Positions 60,806 through 64,000 of a stretch of 64,000 nucleotides of DNA are shown in pieces. Each line of letters begins with the position of its first letter. Position 1 is the first letter of the stretch. Origin of the DNA: Labilithrix luteola (GTDB taxonomy: Bacteria > Myxococcota_A > Polyangia > Polyangiales > Polyangiaceae); contig NZ_CP012333.1 in assembly GCF_001263205.1 (NCBI RefSeq), positions 9,157,501 to 9,221,500 of the forward strand, written 5' to 3'. The notes under the pieces are model-generated. The model did no database searches. It was given only the letters and a program-made list of their open reading frames with translations, and was not told where the DNA came from. The translations under genes and the position numbers were made by a program.

Positions 60806-62089
60806 TTAAGCGGCGTCGACGCCAGCGCTCGCTTTGGCGCTCGCATTCGTCGCCGTCGCCGTCGCGGGCGCGGGCTTCGGCCACCAGAGCCACGCGCTCA
60901 GCGCGATGGCGATCGGAAGCGGCATCATCGCCAGCTGCATGGGCAGGTGATCGGCGAGAAGGCCCACGAACGACGGCGACCAGAGATCGCCGAACATGTG
61001 GATGGCGAAAATGGCGAGAGCCATCGCGCTCGCACGAAGCTCTTGCGGAGCGGACCTCAAGATCACGGCGTTGATGGGCGACGTGCTCATGAAGAGTGCG
61101 AGGATGGAGAAGAACGCGAAGGCGAAGAACATGTTCGCGCTCGTCGAGAAGAAGCAGGCCGCGGCGAGCCCCGTGCCGAGCAGGCTGCCCTTCGCGCAGA
61201 TCCCGAGCTGACCGCGCACCACCTCGGGATCGCGCTCGGCCTCAGACGAGCCGGGCATCTGGCTCTCGACACGCTTTTGCACGCGGTCTGCCCAGAAGCC
61301 TCCGATGGCGGTGGCAAGCGCGCCGGCGACGACCACGATCATGCCGAACTTCGTGCTCGCCGCCGACTGCGCGATGCCATAGCGGCGGTAGAGGAACGTC
61401 GGGGCCCAGTACGCGTACGCGCCGATCGCGGCGGTGTACGCGCAGTACCCGAGGACGCCCTGACGGTAGAGCGGCGTGCGCACGAGACGGCCGAGATCTC
61501 GCCTCACGTCCGCCTTCTCTTCGGCGATGACGCGCTCCGGCTCCTTCACGAGGAGCGTGATCATGGCGAGCAGAAGGCCAGGGCCGCCGGCGACGAAGAA
61601 CGCGGTGCGCCAGCCGGCGTGCTTCTCGACGAGGCCGCCCACGATGTACCCGAGGGCCGTTCCCACGGGGGTCGCGAGGTAGAACACGGCGAGCGCGCGA
61701 CCCTTGCGGGCGCTTGGCGTCACGTCGTCGATGATCGTGGGGGCCAGCGTGGCATAGCTTGCCTCGCCAACGCCGACGATGGCTCTCGAGACGAAGAGCG
61801 CGACCGCACCCGTTGCCAGGCCCGAGCCGATCGTGGCGGCGCTCCACACGACGATGCCGATGGCGATGAGCCACTTGCGCGCGAGCCGATCGCCGAGGCG
61901 GCCGAAGGCTGGCGCCGTCACGAAGTAGCTCGCCAGGAACACCGTGGCGAGGAGGCCCGCCATGAAGTTGGAGAGCGCCAGCTCGTCTTGGACCTTTCCG
62001 AGGACGGCGGAGAGGACGAAGCGATCGAGGTAGTTCAGCAGGTTGAGCGCGGTGAACAGCGCGAGGATCGTGCGCGGCTTCCGGATCAT
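60806..62089 (-). CDS. Major facilitator superfamily transporter (spinster-like)
   Basis: 427 aa with about 12 TM helices. The MFS motif between TM2 and TM3 is GRLGDRLARKWLI, and TM4-TM5 has AIVGVGEASYATLAPTIIDDVTPSARKGRALAVFYLATPVGTALGY, which resembles the spinster subfamily (VGEASY). The C-terminus is an Ala/Thr-rich tail. Substrate unknown, possibly lipid or sphingoid compounds by family. Single gene. Confidence 0.88.
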   Translation of the reverse strand: MIRKPRTILALFTALNLLNYLDRFVLSAVLGKVQDELALSNFMAGLLATVFLASYFVTAPAFGRLGDRLARKWLIAIGIVVWSAATIGSGLATGAVALFVSRAIVGVGEASYATLAPTIIDDVTPSARKGRALAVFYLATPVGTALGYIVGGLVEKHAGWRTAFFVAGGPGLLLAMITLLVKEPERVIAEEKADVRRDLGRLVRTPLYRQGVLGYCAYTAAIGAYAYWAPTFLYRRYGIAQSAASTKFGMIVVVAGALATAIGGFWADRVQKRVESQMPGSSEAERDPEVVRGQLGICAKGSLLGTGLAAACFFSTSANMFFAFAFFSILALFMSTSPINAVILRSAPQELRASAMALAIFAIHMFGDLWSPSFVGLLADHLPMQLAMMPLPIAIALSAWLWWPKPAPATATATNASAKASAGVDAA

Positions 62090-62149
62090 CGCTCGGGACG
62101 GTAGCAGAAGAACGTACGTCGCCCCGTAAATTGCGGCCTCACGGGCCGA

Positions 62150-62497
62150 TCATGGCCAGTCGAAGCAGGCCCGGCTCAGCAGGCCGAGCAGGACACTCGC
62201 TCCGTTCGCCGCCAGTGACACGGCGAGGGCGCGGGGCCACGGCACGCGAGCCACCTTCCGGAAGTACGCCGCCTCCGCCCACCAGGCGAAGAGCTCCGCG
62301 ATGATGACCATCGTGAGCCATTCCAGTGACAGAAGCTCGGCCACAGCGGGAAAGACGAACCAAACGATCGGGTGAGTCAGCGCGCTCGCCCCGGCCGCGC
62401 GCGCCCAGCCGCATCGAAGTGCTCGCGCGTAGATGGGCACCTCGACCGCTTGCGTGAACGCGAAGGCGCCGAGCCAACCGACGAGTGCGCTACCCAC
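62150..62497 (-). CDS. Small integral membrane protein
   Basis: 115 aa from GTG 62497, overlapping the upstream gene by 8 bp (GTGGGTAG). Three to four hydrophobic helices (GSALVGWLGAFAFTQAVEVPIYARAL; LTHPIVWFVFPAVAELLSLEWLTMVIIAELFAWWAEAAYF; ALAVSLAANGASVLLGLLSRACF). Not recognised. Tight coupling to the polytopic protein suggests that the two act together. Confidence 0.65.
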   Translation of the reverse strand: MGSALVGWLGAFAFTQAVEVPIYARALRCGWARAAGASALTHPIVWFVFPAVAELLSLEWLTMVIIAELFAWWAEAAYFRKVARVPWPRALAVSLAANGASVLLGLLSRACFDWP

Positions 62498-63536
62498 GGC
62501 GACGCCCAGGGGGTGGGACCATCCGCCCGAGGAGCGAGCGCCCTTCGAGCAAGAAGAGGAGCGCGAACGCGATCTCGAGATACGCATGAGCGCCCGCGAT
62601 CCGCAGATAGAGCATGCGCGAGTCCTCGAGCGACACCATCGCGCGGGCGCCGATGACGACGGTTGCCAGGACCGCCAGGCCGAGGATCGGAAGGCCAACG
62701 TCGGCACGAAGCGCTCGGAGCGACGAGGCGAACGAGCGCAGACCTGGTCGCTCGCGTGCCTCCTCGGGGACGAGGCGCAGCCACACGAGGTAGTGAACGC
62801 CCTGCGCGAACACGAAGAAGAAGGCGAGGCGAGCGCCCATGAGCGGGTCCGACACGGGGGCGAGGGTGTCGATCATGTCGGACAGCTCGAGGCCGGTGCT
62901 CGGCCCCACGACCGCCGACGGACGGAGCAAGAGTGGATCCGCCGCGCCCGATACGAAGAGCAGGGAGAAGCCCAAGAAGCCCGAAACGAGCACCCACGTC
63001 GCGCGTTTGTGTCGGGCGAAGACGAGCGCGAACAGCGCGATGGCGACGACGTTGTGACCATGCACGAGCACGAACGTCGAGGCGAGTGGATGCCGCCACG
63101 CCGCGAACACCACGAGCGCCCACAAGGGTAGGGCGGTGAGCTTATGAGCGATCGGAGCTCGCGCGAACGCGATGGCGCCGAACGACGCGCAGAGTCCCCA
63201 CACGGGACTGACGAGCGCGGTTGCCGCCACGAGCGGCACGCCTACGGCGAAGGCGAGTGCCGTCCGCCGATGCAAGGCTGGATGCACGACGAGGTAGCGG
63301 ACGTCCGCCAGCAAGTGAGGGACTCCGAGGACGAGCGGCCCGAGCGCAAACGCCCAGAGCGGCGCCACGATCGTCGTGCCTGCTGCGATGAAGAGCCCGA
63401 ACGCGGCGTAGACCGCCACGCGGAGCGAGCGATCGGCAAGGAGCGCCGGCCCGCGCGTGCCGAGGACCGCCAGCACGAGGCGCAGCACGATGCTGCGCAC
63501 GGCATCGAAGGGCGCAACGAGCGTGCGGGCGAACAC
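62490..63536 (-). CDS. Polytopic membrane protein with conserved His motifs
   Basis: 348 aa from GTG 63536. About nine TM helices. His-containing blocks GVPHLLADVRYLVVHPALHRR, VLVHGHNVVAIALFALVFARH and GVHYLVWLRLVPEEA resemble a metal-binding membrane enzyme (Brp/Blh or desaturase style), but no exact family is recognised. The frame runs further upstream into the HD gene without protein character. Overlaps the small membrane gene below. Confidence 0.6.
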   Translation of the reverse strand: MFARTLVAPFDAVRSIVLRLVLAVLGTRGPALLADRSLRVAVYAAFGLFIAAGTTIVAPLWAFALGPLVLGVPHLLADVRYLVVHPALHRRTALAFAVGVPLVAATALVSPVWGLCASFGAIAFARAPIAHKLTALPLWALVVFAAWRHPLASTFVLVHGHNVVAIALFALVFARHKRATWVLVSGFLGFSLLFVSGAADPLLLRPSAVVGPSTGLELSDMIDTLAPVSDPLMGARLAFFFVFAQGVHYLVWLRLVPEEARERPGLRSFASSLRALRADVGLPILGLAVLATVVIGARAMVSLEDSRMLYLRIAGAHAYLEIAFALLFLLEGRSLLGRMVPPPGRRRG

Positions 63537-63555
63537 GCTCGTCAGGCTAGCAACT

Positions 63556-64000
63556 TCAGACCGCTTCGAGCGAGGCGAGTGTCGTGACGTACTCGTCGAT
63601 GAGCGGATGGGAGGGGAGCGCGCGTGCGCGAGCCTCGAGATCCCGGAAGCGGGCGAGCTGCACGTCGCGTCCGCGCTTGAACATCGGCCACGGATCGCCG
63701 AACTCGTTCGCGCACAGGATGATCGACTCGAAGTTGTCGATCTTGTCGGCCAGCGTGATGGCCTGGGCCTCCCACGACTTGATGGAGAAGTGTTCGAGAT
63801 AGCGTCGCTTGCGCTCTTCCCAGCCGAGCGACTTGTCCTCTTCGCTCGCATCGCGCACGAGATCGGCCACGGGCGATCCGAACTTCTCGACGAGGCGTTC
63901 GTACGTCACGCCGCAATCTTCGAGGACGTCGTGGAGCGCTCCGGCCGCGACGACATGCTCAGGAAAACCGTGGCGCGAGAGAATCGCGACGACACCGGCG
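63556..64000 (-). CDS. HD-domain phosphohydrolase, 5' end missing
   Basis: About 148 residues up to the window edge. The HD motif is visible in GALHDVLEDCGVTYE, followed by FGSPVADLVRDAS and the downstream Asp-rich AITLADKIDNFESI, the arrangement of RelA/SpoT-type ppGpp hydrolase domains (MESH1 style). It would hydrolyse a nucleotide such as (p)ppGpp. The start and first His ligand lie outside the window, so activity cannot be judged. Confidence 0.82.
   Translation of the reverse strand, partial: AGVVAILSRHGFPEHVVAAGALHDVLEDCGVTYERLVEKFGSPVADLVRDASEEDKSLGWEERKRRYLEHFSIKSWEAQAITLADKIDNFESIILCANEFGDPWPMFKRGRDVQLARFRDLEARARALPSHPLIDEYVTTLASLEAV

Overview
The window looks like chromosomal DNA from a high-GC myxobacterium (Myxococcota). 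The evidence is GC-rich codon use on every gene, many lipoproteins with Asp/Gly/Ser-rich linkers, Pro-rich TPR regulators, a DnaJ-TPR/DnaK pair and a dedicated sigma/anti-sigma operon. Housekeeping anchors are dnaX (start only), etfBA, nadB, a three-gene 2-oxoacid dehydrogenase, mutY, nth, rpsP-khpA-rimM-trmD, queG, gyrA and bamA. No tRNA, rRNA, CRISPR array or phage module was seen.

1-3.6 kb is a peroxide cassette. oxyR overlaps dnaX by 4 bp, and it diverges from a flavoprotein disulfide reductase plus a peroxiredoxin-5/glutaredoxin fusion across an OxyR-type half site. 3.7-5.5 kb holds a radical SAM/SPASM enzyme overlapping a small zinc-ribbon/lipoprotein-like protein, the best candidate here for an undescribed modification system. 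5.6-11.2 kb is accessory: a TetR/esterase pair, an IS110-family element, a GST, small secreted or membrane proteins, and a family of non-coding repeats. The IS110 element sits inside one repeat copy, and a second uninterrupted copy at 10.7 kb serves as its empty site. That comparison fixes the ends. It also shows that the RNA upstream of the transposase carries short guides matching both the actual target and the element's own ends, in the register expected of a bridge RNA. Joining the two ends would also create a promoter with a 17-bp spacer.

11.2-28.7 kb is metabolism and envelope: etfBA, nadB with a CPBP-family gene, a DUF4142 lipoprotein, a large TPR/winged-helix regulator, E1alpha-E1beta-E2, mutY, a response regulator-GGDEF protein and two convergent TolC-type channels. 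28.8-39 kb is all on the minus strand. Read 5' to 3' it is sigma factor, membrane anti-sigma-like protein, two lipoproteins, LpxL-like acyltransferase, DnaJ-TPR protein, DnaK, then a conserved unknown; most junctions overlap, which suggests one envelope-stress transcription unit. 39-45 kb has an M16 protease pair (one active, one with the zinc motif lost) and the rpsP operon. 45-64 kb has tRNA-modification genes, secreted Cys-rich and TPR proteins, PilZ, nth, gyrA, bamA, lipoproteins, a transporter, two small membrane genes and a truncated HD-domain hydrolase.

Start sites, operators and terminators were judged by eye. Family names rest on motifs recognised in the translations, not on database searches.
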